Shown here: piece after piece, positions 42,236 to 52,776 of the stretch | Layout of the letters: every line of letters starts with the position of its first letter | Position numbering within the stretch: position 1 is the first letter of the stretch | Origin: an uncultured Eubacteriales bacterium | Lineage (GTDB): Bacteria > Bacillota > Clostridia > Oscillospirales > Acutalibacteraceae | Length of the DNA: 64,000 nucleotides | Direction: 5' to 3' | NCBI GenBank assembly: GCA_934486755.1 | Contig: CAKSQT010000001.1 | Location: 1-64,000, forward strand | Notes under the pieces: model-generated | What the model saw: only the letters and a program-made list of their open reading frames with translations | Told to the model about the DNA's origin: nothing | Database searches by the model: none | Translations under genes and position numbers: made by a program

Positions 42236-43061
42236 TTTGCTTTCCGTCCTTATCCGTTTTTTTGAGTACCGCTATACGCTCAAACAGATTTTTATATCTG
42301 CCGTTTTTAAGCCGCGGAAAAGCCTTAAATATACGTTTATGTACTATGTTTTCGCTCATAATCCGTTTATATTCGGCGGCTTTGGCGTCATACTCCGCTT
42401 TAAGCTCGTCGAGCTTCGGCTTTTTGCCGTCAACAAATTCCTCGCCTTTTTCACGCGCAGTTATTGCCTTATCGCTCACATTCTCGCCTATTTTATCGGA
42501 AAGAGAGTTGAGCATTTTTTCAACTTCCAGCATAGCGTTGAGTTTTTTCGGAAGTTTAAGCAGTTCTATAAGCGTTATCACGAAATCCGCAACAAATATA
42601 ACCGAAAAAACCGCAAGCAAAACACTTCCGAGGACTATGGGCGTTTTGCTTATAATAAGGTATATGAACGGGTGGACACCGCCTATTATAAAGGCGGCGG
42701 CAAGACCCCACAAAATACTGAATTTAAGGCAAACGTATCCCTTTATGTTAAAGGGCATATTGCTGTAATCCCACCATTTGTCGTGGAAGAATTTTTCAAG
42801 CACAAGACCCGTTACAAACTCCAAAGCGGTTGTAAGCACAGCCGCGCCTAAAAACAACAGCAGCACGTTTTTTCTGAGCGGCCACAGCACAACGACTACG
42901 GCGAGCATACCGAAGCCGTATATCGGGCAAACGGGACCGTTTAAAAAACCGCGGTTTACGAATTTTCCCTGATTAACGGCGGCAAAAGCGACCTCGCTTA
43001 CCCAACCGAGAAAAGCGTATATAAGAAATATCCAAACCGCCTCATATAAATTTACAGGCAT
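42222..43061 (-). CDS. CmpB-like putative ABC-transporter type IV membrane protein
   Basis: A 279-residue membrane protein with about five helices in the first 180 residues. GWVSEVAFAAVNQGKFVNRG, FLNGPVCPIYGFG and WWDYSNMPFNIKGYVCLKFS are the signature blocks of this Clostridia-wide family (PF06541). The C-terminal 100 residues are a charged cytoplasmic helix region. ACAGGAGG precedes ATG 43061. Transport activity is an annotation by family name only. Confidence 0.85.
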   Translation of the reverse strand: MPVNLYEAVWIFLIYAFLGWVSEVAFAAVNQGKFVNRGFLNGPVCPIYGFGMLAVVVVLWPLRKNVLLLFLGAAVLTTALEFVTGLVLEKFFHDKWWDYSNMPFNIKGYVCLKFSILWGLAAAFIIGGVHPFIYLIISKTPIVLGSVLLAVFSVIFVADFVITLIELLKLPKKLNAMLEVEKMLNSLSDKIGENVSDKAITAREKGEEFVDGKKPKLDELKAEYDAKAAEYKRIMSENIVHKRIFKAFPRLKNGRYKNLFERIAVLKKTDKDGKQNGGD

Positions 43062-43080
43062 TTTTTCTACCTCCTGTTTC

Positions 43081-44592
43081 CTATTCCTCGGTGCCGTCGG
43101 GAATATCGGTCGAAGTATTGTCCGACGAGGTATCGGCTGAGGAATTGTCCTCCGACGAGGTGCTCGGCTCGCTGCTTGACGAGCTTGAAGACGGCGCCTC
43201 GCTGCTTGGGGAACTGCTCGGCTCGCTTGACGAAACCGACGGCGTTATATCCGAGCTTGATGACGACGGTGCGGTTGAAGACGGCGTTACCGACTGCGAA
43301 CTGCTTTGAACCGAAGAAGACGTGCTTCCGCCGCTTGAACCGCGTTTTGCGTACCAATCGTTCTTTTCAACACCGTTTTGCTCAATATAATCCTCAGGCT
43401 TTATATCGTCATAAATAAAAGCGTGGATAATTTTTGAAGCGTAATCAAGGTCGTAGTATATGCAGGAGCCGTAGCCGCTTACGGTCTTGGACGGCATCTG
43501 ATACTTGTCAAGCGGAACGCGGGTCTGCTCGAATTTGGGTGATTTTAAAAGCACATTTGTGGCTAGTCCCATTATTTCGGTGTAGGAAAGCGAGGTTTCA
43601 CTGCACGGAATGAGCGCCTTAGCGAGTTTAACATATTTCTTTGCCGAAAGCGTCGTTGCCTTATTGAAAAGCTGTTCCATAACGTAACGCTGTCTGTCGG
43701 TACGGCCCTGATCGTTGTTGGTACCCTCAACATTTGCGGCGTGGCGTATACGCGCATAGGCAACAGCCTGCACGCCGTTAAGGTGATGCTCGCCTGCGCT
43801 TGAAATGAAATACGGCGTCGGGTCGATACCCATATATCCGCACTGCTCCATTATCATACCGTTTATACCGAAGTTTACGCTTTTGCCGTTTTCCCTGCCC
43901 ATAACGTTAATTTCACCGTCGGCAAGGGTCACGTCAATGCCGCCGACAGCATCTATAATATCGGTCATACCGTAAAAATTGACTGTGGCGTATTCCGATA
44001 TATCAAGACCGAATATTGTGTTAAGGGTCTTAATAGCAAGCTCGGGTCCGCCTTTTGAATAGGCGCTGTTTATCTTGCCGTAGACGGTTTTGCCGTCCTT
44101 GGTTATCGGCACAAGCGAATCGCGCATAACCGAAATAACCTTTATCACCTTGGTTTCAGTGTTGATACTCAGTATCATTATACTGTCGGACAGACCCTTA
44201 AACGACTTGGGGTCGCGCGAGTCTATACCGAACAGCGCGACATTGACTATCTTGCTGTCTATCACGTTTTTAAAACCGAGGTCGTCGGGGTCCTTGGTAA
44301 TATCGTTATAGTTATAGTTGAATATTATTCGGAAAGCGCCGAAAGCGACAGCAATGACAAGCAAAACCGAAGCTACTGAGATTATAGTTCTTTTCTGCCA
44401 TCTTTTGCGCGCGTTCCACCAATCGCCGATTTTCTGGAAAAATCCCGAAATTCCGTGCTTTTTCTTGCGGTAACGCTTGGTTCCGCCGCCGTAATAATGG
44501 CTGTCGCTCATTATATCCTCAAAACCGTCGTCCTCAAAGCTGAATCCTTCGTTATTTATTTCGTTTTCTTTATTATAGAATTTATCGTCCAT
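43081..44592 (-). CDS. LytR-CpsA-Psr family cell-wall glycopolymer ligase
   Basis: About 503 residues. A basic cytoplasmic N-terminus (GGGTKRYRKKKHG) leads to one transmembrane helix (about 70-90), then the LCP domain (LFGIDSRD, SDSIMILSINTETKVIKVIS, VMRDSLV, INSAYSKGGPELAIKTLN, AVGGIDV). The catalytic Arg/Asp pairs that bind polyprenyl pyrophosphate lie in these blocks. A long C-terminal Ser/Pro/Glu tail (about 430-503) is low complexity. It attaches glycopolymers to peptidoglycan. The start is uncertain: ATG 44592 is chosen over an upstream TTG at 44604. Confidence 0.92.
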   Translation of the reverse strand: MDDKFYNKENEINNEGFSFEDDGFEDIMSDSHYYGGGTKRYRKKKHGISGFFQKIGDWWNARKRWQKRTIISVASVLLVIAVAFGAFRIIFNYNYNDITKDPDDLGFKNVIDSKIVNVALFGIDSRDPKSFKGLSDSIMILSINTETKVIKVISVMRDSLVPITKDGKTVYGKINSAYSKGGPELAIKTLNTIFGLDISEYATVNFYGMTDIIDAVGGIDVTLADGEINVMGRENGKSVNFGINGMIMEQCGYMGIDPTPYFISSAGEHHLNGVQAVAYARIRHAANVEGTNNDQGRTDRQRYVMEQLFNKATTLSAKKYVKLAKALIPCSETSLSYTEIMGLATNVLLKSPKFEQTRVPLDKYQMPSKTVSGYGSCIYYDLDYASKIIHAFIYDDIKPEDYIEQNGVEKNDWYAKRGSSGGSTSSSVQSSSQSVTPSSTAPSSSSSDITPSVSSSEPSSSPSSEAPSSSSSSSEPSTSSEDNSSADTSSDNTSTDIPDGTEE

Positions 44593-44614
44593 ATTCACAC
44601 CCAAATCGAATAGA

Positions 44615-45442
44615 TTATCCCCTGATTAATTCCTTGTATATATCGCTCTTTTTTATTCCGCTTTGCGCCGCCGCCTCACGCGCCGCCGCAGACACCGAAT
44701 CTCCGCCCGCCGCAAGCTCCTTTGCAAGCGCCACGGCGTCTTCAAGCGTATATTCTTCGTTTTCCTCTCCGTCAAATCCCGAAACTATTATAACATATTC
44801 GCCGCGCGGAGTGTTTTCCCCGTAAAACTCCGCCGCCGCAGAAAGAGTCGTTCTTTCCACCGTTTCGTGCAGCTTGGTAAGCTCCTTTACAAGCGCTATA
44901 TCCCTGTCGCCGAAAAAACTGAGCATATCTTTCAGTGTTGCGGGCAGTTTATGCGGCGCTTCATAAAATATCATCGTTCGTTTTTCTTTTACAAGCTCTT
45001 TTAAATGCTCCCGCCTTGACGGTTTGTTCATCGACAAAAAGCCCTCGAAGCAAAACCGTCCGCTAGGCATACCCGAAATTGCAAGCGCCGTTACAAGAGC
45101 GCTGGGTCCCGGCACCGACTCAACGGGAATACCGTTTTCGTATGCGAGCCTTACAAGGTCCTCGCCAGGGTCGGATATTGCGGGCATACCCGCGTCGGAC
45201 ACAACGGCGCAGTTCTCACCGCGCAAAATACGTTCGATTATCGCCCCGCCGCGGTCATTCTTATTATGCTCATAATATGACAGCATTTCTTTCTTAATTC
45301 CGAAATGATTAAGAAGTTTTACCGTAACCCGAGTATCCTCGGCGGCTATAAAGTCAACCTTTTCAAGCGTTTCGGCGGCTCTCGGACTGAAATCCGAAAG
45401 GTTGCCTATCGGCGTACCCACAACGTAAAGCTTTCCCGACAT
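44615..45442 (-). CDS. rsmI: 16S rRNA (cytidine(1402)-2'-O)-methyltransferase
   Basis: A 275-residue tetrapyrrole-methylase-fold enzyme. LYVVGTPIGNLSDFSPRA, AEDTRVTVKLL, SDAGMPAISDPG and FYEAPHK are family blocks. It modifies C1402 in the decoding centre of 16S rRNA using SAM. The start codon overlaps the trmN6 stop by one base, and it is the last gene of the long housekeeping chain. Confidence 0.95.
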   Translation of the reverse strand: MSGKLYVVGTPIGNLSDFSPRAAETLEKVDFIAAEDTRVTVKLLNHFGIKKEMLSYYEHNKNDRGGAIIERILRGENCAVVSDAGMPAISDPGEDLVRLAYENGIPVESVPGPSALVTALAISGMPSGRFCFEGFLSMNKPSRREHLKELVKEKRTMIFYEAPHKLPATLKDMLSFFGDRDIALVKELTKLHETVERTTLSAAAEFYGENTPRGEYVIIVSGFDGEENEEYTLEDAVALAKELAAGGDSVSAAAREAAAQSGIKKSDIYKELIRG

Positions 45443-46176
45443 TATAAATACGCCTCCTTATACGCTCCGTAAATATTTTTCATTTCCTCTGAAAGTTCGC
45501 CGTTTTGCTCAATATAAAGCGTCGGCTGTATTCTAAGACCTTTTTTCGCGCACTTCTTGCCCTCAACCAACACAAGCCACGGCTCCTCGCCTATCCGCTG
45601 GCAGACAAGCCTTAATCTTTTCGGCTCGCAGCCATACTGCGACATAAGCGACATAAGCTCGCAGAGCCTTTCGGGGCGGTGGCACATACAAAGTCTGCCC
45701 GATGTCTGCAAAAGTTTTGCCGACACACTTACTATATCTTCAAGCGTGCAGGCGACCTCGTGCCTTGCGACAGCGTGAACACTGTTGGGATTTTTAAGAC
45801 CCGCATGGGGTGCCTTGTAAGGCGGATTGCAGGTAACAAGCGTGTGGCAGCCGAATTCCAGCTTGCCTTTAAGGTCGTTTAAATCGCTTTCGATAAGCAC
45901 GAAATTATCAATTTTAAGCTCACAGCTTGTCCTTTCGGCAAGCGATACAGCTTCGCCGCTTATATCAACGCCGACAGCCGACGAAAGCAGTCCGTCCCTC
46001 AGCATAATAAGCGGTATAATACCGCAGCCCGTGCCGAGATCGACCATTCGGTCTTTTTTCCGTGCCGAAGCGAAATTGCTTAAAACTACCGCGTCGGTTC
46101 CGAAGGTGTGATTATCGGAAACGTTAATATGAAACCCTTTGCCGAGCGGTTCGCGCCTTATCAGCTTCGGCTCCAT
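45442..46176 (-). CDS. trmN6: tRNA1(Val) (adenine(37)-N6)-methyltransferase-like protein
   Basis: A 244-residue Rossmann-fold methyltransferase. The SAM motif is DLGTGCGIIPL and the N6-adenine motif is CNPPYK. The Phe/Thr-rich start (HINVSDNHTFGTDAVVLSNF) is typical of the YfiC group. Overlaps cysS by 16 nt. The exact tRNA target is inferred from the family. Confidence 0.88.
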   Translation of the reverse strand: MEPKLIRREPLGKGFHINVSDNHTFGTDAVVLSNFASARKKDRMVDLGTGCGIIPLIMLRDGLLSSAVGVDISGEAVSLAERTSCELKIDNFVLIESDLNDLKGKLEFGCHTLVTCNPPYKAPHAGLKNPNSVHAVARHEVACTLEDIVSVSAKLLQTSGRLCMCHRPERLCELMSLMSQYGCEPKRLRLVCQRIGEEPWLVLVEGKKCAKKGLRIQPTLYIEQNGELSEEMKNIYGAYKEAYL

Positions 46177-47540
46177 TTTACACCCTGCGGGGTATCTTCA
46201 AGCGTGATACCCATTTCTTTGAGTTTGTCGCGTATTGCGTCCGCCGTTTTAAAGTCCTTAGCTTTTCTTGCGGCTGTGCGCTCCTCTATCAGCTTTTCAA
46301 CCTCGCTGTCAAGGGTTTTTGAACCGCGGTTATACACAAGTCCCAAAACGTAAGCCAAAGTATCAAATTCCTCGGCGCAGGCTTCAATAGCCGCTTTTTC
46401 GTTATTGGAGGCTATAAATGTATTTATATCTCTTACAAGATTGAACAGTGCCGCCATCGCGTCGGCGGTGTTGAGGTCGTCCTCCATAGCGGCGATAAAT
46501 TCTTCCTCGCGCTTTTTAAGGAACTCGGGAGCCTTGCCGCCTTCCGCTGCGTTCTGCAACGCAAAATCTATATTATCGCGGCAGGTATAGAGCCTTTCAA
46601 GCGCATTCTTCGCCTGTTCGATAATATCGGTTGAATAGTTTATCGGACTTCTGTACTGCGACGAAATCATCAAATAACGTATTGGCTCATAGCCGTAAGT
46701 ATTTGCTACATCGCGGACGGTAAAGAAGTTATTAAGCGATTTTGACATCTTATGATTGTCAACATTGATAAATCCGTTGTGCATCCAATAATGCGCAAAT
46801 TCACAGCCGTTGGCGCACTCGCTCTGCGCTATTTCGTTTTCGTGGTGCGGAAAGATAAGGTCAAGACCGCCGCAGTGTATATCAATGGTCTTGCCGAGGT
46901 ATCTTCCAGCCATAGCGGAACATTCTATATGCCAGCCAGGTCTTCCGTCGCCCCAAGGGGACTGCCAGTAAGGCTCGCCCGGTTTCGCGCCCTTCCAAAG
47001 GCAGAAATCCATCGGGTCTTCCTTTATTTCGGCAACGCCTATTCTTGCGCCCGCTTCAAGCTCTTCAAGCGGCTGGTGCGAGAGCTTGCCGTATTCATTG
47101 AACTTTTTGGCGCGGAAATAAACGTCTCCGCCCGATTCATAAGCATAGCCCTTTTCCACAAGTACGGATATAATGCGCTGAATTTCATCAATATTCTCGG
47201 TGGCGCGCGGATGAACCGTAGCTTCTCTTATATTAAGCCCGTGAGCGTCGGTCCAAAATTCCTTTATATATCTTTCGGCAACCTCGGGAACGGTTATGCC
47301 CTCCTCGTTTGCCTTTTTTATCAGTTTATCGTCTATATCGGTAAAGTTCTGAACAAACTCTACCTTATATCCGCGCCATTCAAGATAACGGCGAAGCACA
47401 TCGAAAACGCAGAGCGGTCTTGCGTTTCCGATGTGAATATAATTGTATACCGTAGGACCGCAGGCATAAATTTTTACGACCCCGTCGTTTATCGGTTTAA
47501 ATTCGTCCTTTTGTCTTGTAAGAGTATTAAAAATCCTCAT
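46161..47540 (-). CDS. cysS: Cysteinyl-tRNA synthetase
   Basis: A 459-residue class I synthetase of normal length. The HIGH-type motif is YIHIGNARP, the KMSKS motif is intact (HKMSKSLNN), and the zinc ligands include Cys in [17 protein letters not shown] and the HHENE motif. It charges tRNA-Cys. It overlaps cysE by 4 nt, a common pairing linking cysteine synthesis and use. Confidence 0.97.
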   Translation of the reverse strand: MRIFNTLTRQKDEFKPINDGVVKIYACGPTVYNYIHIGNARPLCVFDVLRRYLEWRGYKVEFVQNFTDIDDKLIKKANEEGITVPEVAERYIKEFWTDAHGLNIREATVHPRATENIDEIQRIISVLVEKGYAYESGGDVYFRAKKFNEYGKLSHQPLEELEAGARIGVAEIKEDPMDFCLWKGAKPGEPYWQSPWGDGRPGWHIECSAMAGRYLGKTIDIHCGGLDLIFPHHENEIAQSECANGCEFAHYWMHNGFINVDNHKMSKSLNNFFTVRDVANTYGYEPIRYLMISSQYRSPINYSTDIIEQAKNALERLYTCRDNIDFALQNAAEGGKAPEFLKKREEEFIAAMEDDLNTADAMAALFNLVRDINTFIASNNEKAAIEACAEEFDTLAYVLGLVYNRGSKTLDSEVEKLIEERTAARKAKDFKTADAIRDKLKEMGITLEDTPQGVKWSRS

Positions 47541-48196
47541 TCTGACTCTCCTTTGAAATTGCTTATTAACTGTTCAAGCTCGTTCACCCTACTTTCAAGG
47601 CAGTCGATTTTCTGCTGAACGGGGTCGGGAATGTGTATCTGGTCAAGCGGAGGACAAACCTTTTTACCGTCCTGCCTTACCACCCTTGCGGGAACGCCGA
47701 CAACGGTTGAGTTCGGCGGAACCTCCTCCAAAACGACCGCACCCGCGGCAATACGCGAATTGTCGCCTATTTTAAACGGCCCTAAAACCTTTGCGCCCGC
47801 GCTTATCATAACATTGTTACCGACAGTCGGGTGGCGCTTGCCGACGTCCTTTCCCGTACCGCCGAGCGTTACGCCCTGATATATCAGCACATCGTCGCCT
47901 ATTTCGGCGGTCTCGCCTATAACGATACCCGTGCCGTGATCTATTACAAGACGTCTGCCGATAGTGGCTCCTGGGTGAATTTCAATTCCCGTTTTTCTCA
48001 CCGCGCGCTGTGAAACAAAGCGAGCGAGAAAATGCATACCGTGCGTGTGATAAAAATGCGCCCTACGGTACATTCTTATCGCCTTTACGCCTGGATAAAG
48101 CAAAAATACCTCTATAAAACTGCGTGCGGCAGGGTCCCTGTCGCGCACCGCGTTGACGTCCTCGCGAAGTCTGTCAAACACTTCGATAACCCCCAT
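47537..48196 (-). CDS. cysE: Serine O-acetyltransferase
   Basis: A 219-residue left-handed beta-helix acetyltransferase, first step of cysteine synthesis (serine plus acetyl-CoA). Hexapeptide region and catalytic signature: GIEIHPGATIGRRLVIDHGT, GETAEIGDDVLIYQGVTLGG, VPARVV. The short form lacking the long enterobacterial N-terminus is usual for Firmicutes. A short coiled coil ends the chain. Confidence 0.95.
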   Translation of the reverse strand: MGVIEVFDRLREDVNAVRDRDPAARSFIEVFLLYPGVKAIRMYRRAHFYHTHGMHFLARFVSQRAVRKTGIEIHPGATIGRRLVIDHGTGIVIGETAEIGDDVLIYQGVTLGGTGKDVGKRHPTVGNNVMISAGAKVLGPFKIGDNSRIAAGAVVLEEVPPNSTVVGVPARVVRQDGKKVCPPLDQIHIPDPVQQKIDCLESRVNELEQLISNFKGESE

Positions 48197-48213
48197 TTTC
48201 CGAATTAAACATA

Positions 48214-48795
48214 TTATTTTGTAGGATCGATATACTCCTTACAGGCGAGGAAATAAATAACGCCCGATATAATACATAATACGGCGGAGATCCAGAAAAG
48301 TACACTTATTATTATATCACACAAGCTGACAAAGGACGCCGCGTTTATTCCGAGATCGTCAATAAGTATGTGCGCAAACAGCGCAATACAAATTCCGACC
48401 ATCTGTGTAACAGTTTTCAGCTTGCCCCACATATTAGCGGCTATTACCTTGCCGCCGCTCGAAACAACGACAAGTCTTAAAGAAGATACCATAAATTCCC
48501 TGAAAAGAACTATGAACAATATCCAGGTTACCTGCCAGCCTATTCCGAGCTTTATAAACCCGAGAAAAGCGGCGGTCGTGAGCATTTTATCGGCAAGCGG
48601 ATCCAAGAATTTGCCGAAATCGGTTATCATATTGTATTTGCGGGCCATTTTTCCGTCTATCATATCGGTTAATGACGCCGCCGCAAACAATATCAGCGAC
48701 ACGGCGTAGTGATACGGAAAATCAATCATAAGCGCCGCCATAAATATCGGCGTTGCTATTATTCTTGCAATTGTAAGTTTATTCGGTGTATTCAT
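48214..48795 (-). CDS. pgsA: CDP-diacylglycerol-glycerol-3-phosphate 3-phosphatidyltransferase
   Basis: A 193-residue membrane enzyme of phosphatidylglycerol synthesis. The CDP-alcohol phosphotransferase motif is DMIDGKMARKYNMITDFGKF followed by LDPLADK. About five helices. The start overlaps the rimO stop by one base. Confidence 0.94.
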   Translation of the reverse strand: MNTPNKLTIARIIATPIFMAALMIDFPYHYAVSLILFAAASLTDMIDGKMARKYNMITDFGKFLDPLADKMLTTAAFLGFIKLGIGWQVTWILFIVLFREFMVSSLRLVVVSSGGKVIAANMWGKLKTVTQMVGICIALFAHILIDDLGINAASFVSLCDIIISVLFWISAVLCIISGVIYFLACKEYIDPTK

Positions 48796-50117
48796 CAGAC
48801 CAACTCTCCCAACAAATCGTAATCTATGCAGTCGTTTACTTCAACCTTTACAAAATCGCCTATTTTAAGCTGGCGCGGCGACATAAAGAATATCTTTCCG
48901 TCAACCTCGGGCGCGTCAGCAGGGGTTCTGCCGAAATAGCATTTAATATAATCGTCCCAGCCCTCTATAAGCACCTCGGTGACGGTTCCCTTGCGTTCCT
49001 CGTTCTTCTCGGCGGCTATGGTAAGCTGGCTCTCCATTATGTTTTCCATTCGGTCAACCTTTACCTGCTCGTCTATCTGGTCGGGGAACTCGGCGGCAGC
49101 CGTGCCCTCCTCGGCGGAGTAGGTGAAGCAACCGAGCCTGTCAAACCGTTTTTCCTTTACAAATCTTGCAAGCTCGCTAAACTGTTCCTCGGTTTCGCCG
49201 GGGAAACCCGTTATAAGCGTGGTTCTGAGCGTAATATCGGGTATTTTCGCCCTTATTCTGTCAATCAGCCCTGAAAGCGTTTCGTAACTGCCCTGTCGGT
49301 TCATTCTTTTAAGAATATCGGCGTTTACGTGCTGAATAGGTATGTCAAGATATTTTACAAGTTTGGGTTCGCTTGAAATCGTTTCAAGCAACTCGTCGCT
49401 TATGCGCTCGGGGTATGTGTAAAGCGTGCGTATCCAATGCAGTCCCTCTATTTTGCAAAGCTCCCTTAAAAGCTCGGGAAGCATAGGCTTGCCGTAAATA
49501 TCCTCGCCGTAGGCGGTGGTGTCCTGCGCCACGACAACAAGCTCTTTCACGCCCCTAAAAGCGAGCTTGCGCGCTTCTTCAACGCAGTCTTCAATTTTTC
49601 GGCTGCGCATACGTCCTCTTATCTTCGGTATGGCGCAGTAGGTACAGCAATTATCGCACCCGTCGCCTATTTTAAGATACGTGCTGAACGGATAGCCGCC
49701 TAAAATGCGGTCGCAGTTCAAATCAAGCGCGTATTTATCGCCATAGGTGTTCTGGCGCTTGCCCTCAATAGCGGAAAGGACAATATCGGCAATTTTGCCG
49801 TTGGATCCGATACCTACGCAGACATCGACCTCGGGTATTTCCTCGGTAACGTCGTCCTTATAGCGCTCTGCAAGGCAGCCCGTTACAATAAGCGCCTTGC
49901 ACTTGCCGTTTTTCTTATACTGCGCCGCTTCGAGAATGTTTTCAATAGCCTCTTTTTTAGCGTCCTCAATAAAGCCGCAGGTGTTTATTATAATTGCGTC
50001 AGCCTCGGCTTCCTCGGTGGATATTTCAAAACCGTTCTGCTTTAACGAGGCAAGCATCATTTCGGCGTCCACCTGATTTTTCGGACAGCCGAGCGATACC
50101 ATACTTATCTTATACAT
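48795..50117 (-). CDS. rimO: Ribosomal protein S12 methylthiotransferase
   Basis: A 440-residue radical-SAM methylthiotransferase acting on Asp in S12. N-terminal MTTase domain (MVSLGCPKNQVDAEMML, NTCGFIEDAKKEA), radical-SAM cluster motif CDNCCTYC (CxxxCxxC), LRTTLITGFPGETEEQF, and a C-terminal TRAM domain. Adjacent to pgsA and recX, a frequent order in Clostridia. Confidence 0.96.
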   Translation of the reverse strand: MYKISMVSLGCPKNQVDAEMMLASLKQNGFEISTEEAEADAIIINTCGFIEDAKKEAIENILEAAQYKKNGKCKALIVTGCLAERYKDDVTEEIPEVDVCVGIGSNGKIADIVLSAIEGKRQNTYGDKYALDLNCDRILGGYPFSTYLKIGDGCDNCCTYCAIPKIRGRMRSRKIEDCVEEARKLAFRGVKELVVVAQDTTAYGEDIYGKPMLPELLRELCKIEGLHWIRTLYTYPERISDELLETISSEPKLVKYLDIPIQHVNADILKRMNRQGSYETLSGLIDRIRAKIPDITLRTTLITGFPGETEEQFSELARFVKEKRFDRLGCFTYSAEEGTAAAEFPDQIDEQVKVDRMENIMESQLTIAAEKNEERKGTVTEVLIEGWDDYIKCYFGRTPADAPEVDGKIFFMSPRQLKIGDFVKVEVNDCIDYDLLGELV

Positions 50118-50119
50118 TA

Positions 50120-50752
50120 TTATTCCAAATCCTCACCGTATAATAATTCTTCGCTGTATTTTTTTAGTGCGTCCCTTACTTTTCCGTAGGAAAAGCCTTT
50201 TCGTATGAGAGCGGCGTATACCTTTTGAACGCCGTTTTCACTCGCTATTTTAGTGCGGTATTTTTTCGCTATCAGCGCGGCTATCTGTTCGCTCTCGTCT
50301 GCGTCTTCATTGTCAAGCGCCTCGGAAGCGATTTCCTTAGGCACGCCTTTGAGCATCATTTTATAAGCCGCCTCGCGCCTTGAAACGTTACATTCGGCAC
50401 AGCGCGCCGCAAAGTTTTCCGCAAACCTGCGGTCGTCTACAACGCCAAGCTCCGTCAGTCTTGCTATTACCGCCGCCGATGCTTTGCGTTCAAAACCTGC
50501 TTTTGTGAGTTTATCGTACAGCGCCTTGGCGGTATGGTCGTTTCGGTCAAGATACCACAGCGCGCGTGATTTTGCACGCTCATAATCCGACTCGTATTCA
50601 AGATTTTCAATATCCTCGGCGCTAAGCTCCGAACCTACGCCGAGCGCGTTGTTTAAAAACACGTCGGTATCAATCTTGATTTCCGAGCCGTTGTCAAAGG
50701 CAATAAGCATTAAATGCTTTTTTTCTTTGCTTACAGAAACTACCGTCATCAA
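50120..50752 (-). CDS. recX: RecA regulatory protein RecX
   Basis: A 210-residue helical protein with the family blocks [32 protein letters not shown] and [18 protein letters not shown]. RecX caps RecA filaments. Its ATG overlaps the recA stop (ATGA), so both are co-translated. Confidence 0.93.
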   Translation of the reverse strand: MMTVVSVSKEKKHLMLIAFDNGSEIKIDTDVFLNNALGVGSELSAEDIENLEYESDYERAKSRALWYLDRNDHTAKALYDKLTKAGFERKASAAVIARLTELGVVDDRRFAENFAARCAECNVSRREAAYKMMLKGVPKEIASEALDNEDADESEQIAALIAKKYRTKIASENGVQKVYAALIRKGFSYGKVRDALKKYSEELLYGEDLE

Positions 50753-51894
50753 TCGTCTACCGCTATATCTATATCAATTTTTTTATGCGGTCTTTTTATT
50801 TCCTCGGCGGGAGTAGGTTCTACCGAAGACGTTTCCTCCGCCTTTTCCGCTTTCTTATTCTTAGCGTCGTCTACCGCTTTATATATCTTTTCTTCTATTT
50901 CCTTTGCAAGCTCGGGATTGTCAATAAGCAGCTGCTTAACATTGTCCCTGCCCTGACCGAGGCGTGTATCGCCGTAGTAGAACCACGCTCCCGAACGGCT
51001 GAGTATTCCCGTCATAACGCCGACGTCAACAATTTCGCCCTCGTGCGAAATGCCCTTGCCGTACATAATGTCAAATTCCGCCTCTTTAAACGGGGGAGCA
51101 ACCTTGTTTTTAACGACCTTTGCGCGTGTGTGCGAGCCGATAACCTCGGTGCCGTTCTTAATAGCCTCCGACCTGCGGACATCTATGCGCACGCTTGAAT
51201 AGAACTTCAAGGCTCTGCCGCCCGTGGTGGTCTCGCTGCTTCCGTATATAACGCCTATTTTATCGCGTAACTGGTTAATAAATATTGCGGCGCAGCCTGT
51301 TTTTGATAGGGCCGCCGTAAGCTTTCTCAAAGCCTGCGACATAAGCCTTGCAAGCTGACCCACGTGCGAATCGCCCATATCGCCCTCAATTTCCGCCTTT
51401 GTTACAAGCGCGGCGACCGAGTCGATTACTATAATATCAACCGCACCTGAACGCACAAGCGCCTCGGCTATTTCAAGCGCCTGTTCGCCAGAATCGGGCT
51501 GGGAGACCAAAAGGCTGTCAATATCAACGCCGAGGTTTGCGGCGTATACGGGGTCGAGCGCATGCTCAACGTCTATAAAAGCGGCGGTTCCGCCCGCTTT
51601 TTGAGCCTCCGCAACGCAGTGCAGGGCAACCGTTGTTTTACCCGAGGATTCGGGGCCGTATATTTCCACAATTCTGCCCCTCGGAATACCGCCTATGCCG
51701 AGAGCTAAGTCCAGCGTAAGCGAGCCTGTATGAATATGCTCGACCGACATTGAAGCGTTTTCGCCGAGACGCATTACCGCGCCCTTTCCGTAGAGCTTTT
51801 CAATCTGCGCCATTGCGGTTTGGAGGGCTTTTTCCTTTCCTTCCTCCGTTGTTTCCTTGACCGCGGGTTTTACTGTTGTTTTATTTGCTGCCAT
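50749..51894 (-). CDS. recA: Recombinase A
   Basis: A 381-residue RecA. ATG 51894 lies 8 nt after GGAGG; a GTG three codons upstream touches the ribosome binding site. Walker A is GPESSGKTT, with DVEHALDP, Walker [13 protein letters not shown], and the L2 loop [14 protein letters not shown] charged C-terminal tail follows. It catalyses strand exchange and LexA cleavage. Confidence 0.98.
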   Translation of the reverse strand: MAANKTTVKPAVKETTEEGKEKALQTAMAQIEKLYGKGAVMRLGENASMSVEHIHTGSLTLDLALGIGGIPRGRIVEIYGPESSGKTTVALHCVAEAQKAGGTAAFIDVEHALDPVYAANLGVDIDSLLVSQPDSGEQALEIAEALVRSGAVDIIVIDSVAALVTKAEIEGDMGDSHVGQLARLMSQALRKLTAALSKTGCAAIFINQLRDKIGVIYGSSETTTGGRALKFYSSVRIDVRRSEAIKNGTEVIGSHTRAKVVKNKVAPPFKEAEFDIMYGKGISHEGEIVDVGVMTGILSRSGAWFYYGDTRLGQGRDNVKQLLIDNPELAKEIEEKIYKAVDDAKNKKAEKAEETSSVEPTPAEEIKRPHKKIDIDIAVDD

Positions 51895-51924
51895 ATAGGG
51901 CACCTCCGTTTTCTTTGATATTTC

Positions 51925-52776
51925 TTATTTTATATTATTCGCTGTCCCAAAAACTACCCTCTTGATACCGTTCAGGTCACAGACCGTTCCGATATTTTCA
52001 AATCCGTTTTCGGACATTATCTTTTCGACCGAATTGCTTTCGCCCATTCCCACCTCAAAGGCGAGCATTCCGCCGTCTTTAAGGCTTTTTTTATAATCGG
52101 CGGTTATCGCTCGGTAGAACATCATGCCGTCCTCCCCGCCGAAAAGCGCGTTTTCAGGCTCAAAATGGGTTTCAGGCGAAATTGTTTCCATCTCGTCGGA
52201 CGGTATATACGGCGGATTGCTAACTATTATATCATACCTGCCGTCAGCGGCATCGCCGTTAAAAATATCGCCCTTGACCGCCGTAACGTTTTCAGCCTTG
52301 TTGAGCGTTATGTTCTTTTCAAGGTAGCGCATCGCTTCGTCGTATTTTTCGAGCAATACAACGTCGGCGTCGGGCAGCTGCTTGGCAATGGCTATACCCA
52401 CACAGCCGCTTCCCGAACATAGATCAAGCGCCTTTGCGTTTTCTCTTTCTTTAAGAAATTCTACCGCTTTTTCAACAAGCGTTTCGGTATCCGCCCTCGG
52501 CACAAGAACGCCAGGTCCGACCTTAAAGGTGCAACCGTAAAAATCCCACTCGCCGAATATATACTGCAAGGGATACCTTACGATACGCTGTTTTATAAGC
52601 GCGGTCAGATTGTTCTGCTGATACTGCGTAAGGTGTGACGCGTAGTGCATAAGCACCTCTTGATTGCTGTATCCCGTAATATGCTTGATTATCTGCTTCG
52701 CTTCAAAAACATAATCGTCTATTCCTGCCGCAAAAAGTTCTTTTTTTGTATTGTTATACGCTTCAAATACCGTCAT
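51925..52776 (-). CDS. prmC: Peptide chain release factor N(5)-glutamine methyltransferase
   Basis: A 283-residue methyltransferase acting on the GGQ Gln of release factors. Helical N-terminal domain, then VPRADTETLVEKAV, SAM motif LDLCSGSGCVGIAIA and the catalytic NPPYIPS. Overlaps the DUF1385 gene by 14 nt, the usual order in Clostridia (DUF1385 then prmC). Confidence 0.95.
   Translation of the reverse strand: MTVFEAYNNTKKELFAAGIDDYVFEAKQIIKHITGYSNQEVLMHYASHLTQYQQNNLTALIKQRIVRYPLQYIFGEWDFYGCTFKVGPGVLVPRADTETLVEKAVEFLKERENAKALDLCSGSGCVGIAIAKQLPDADVVLLEKYDEAMRYLEKNITLNKAENVTAVKGDIFNGDAADGRYDIIVSNPPYIPSDEMETISPETHFEPENALFGGEDGMMFYRAITADYKKSLKDGGMLAFEVGMGESNSVEKIMSENGFENIGTVCDLNGIKRVVFGTANNIK

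Noticed and set aside
42262..42768. 168-codon plus-strand frame
   Set aside because: Antisense to the CmpB-like membrane gene; no ribosome binding site.
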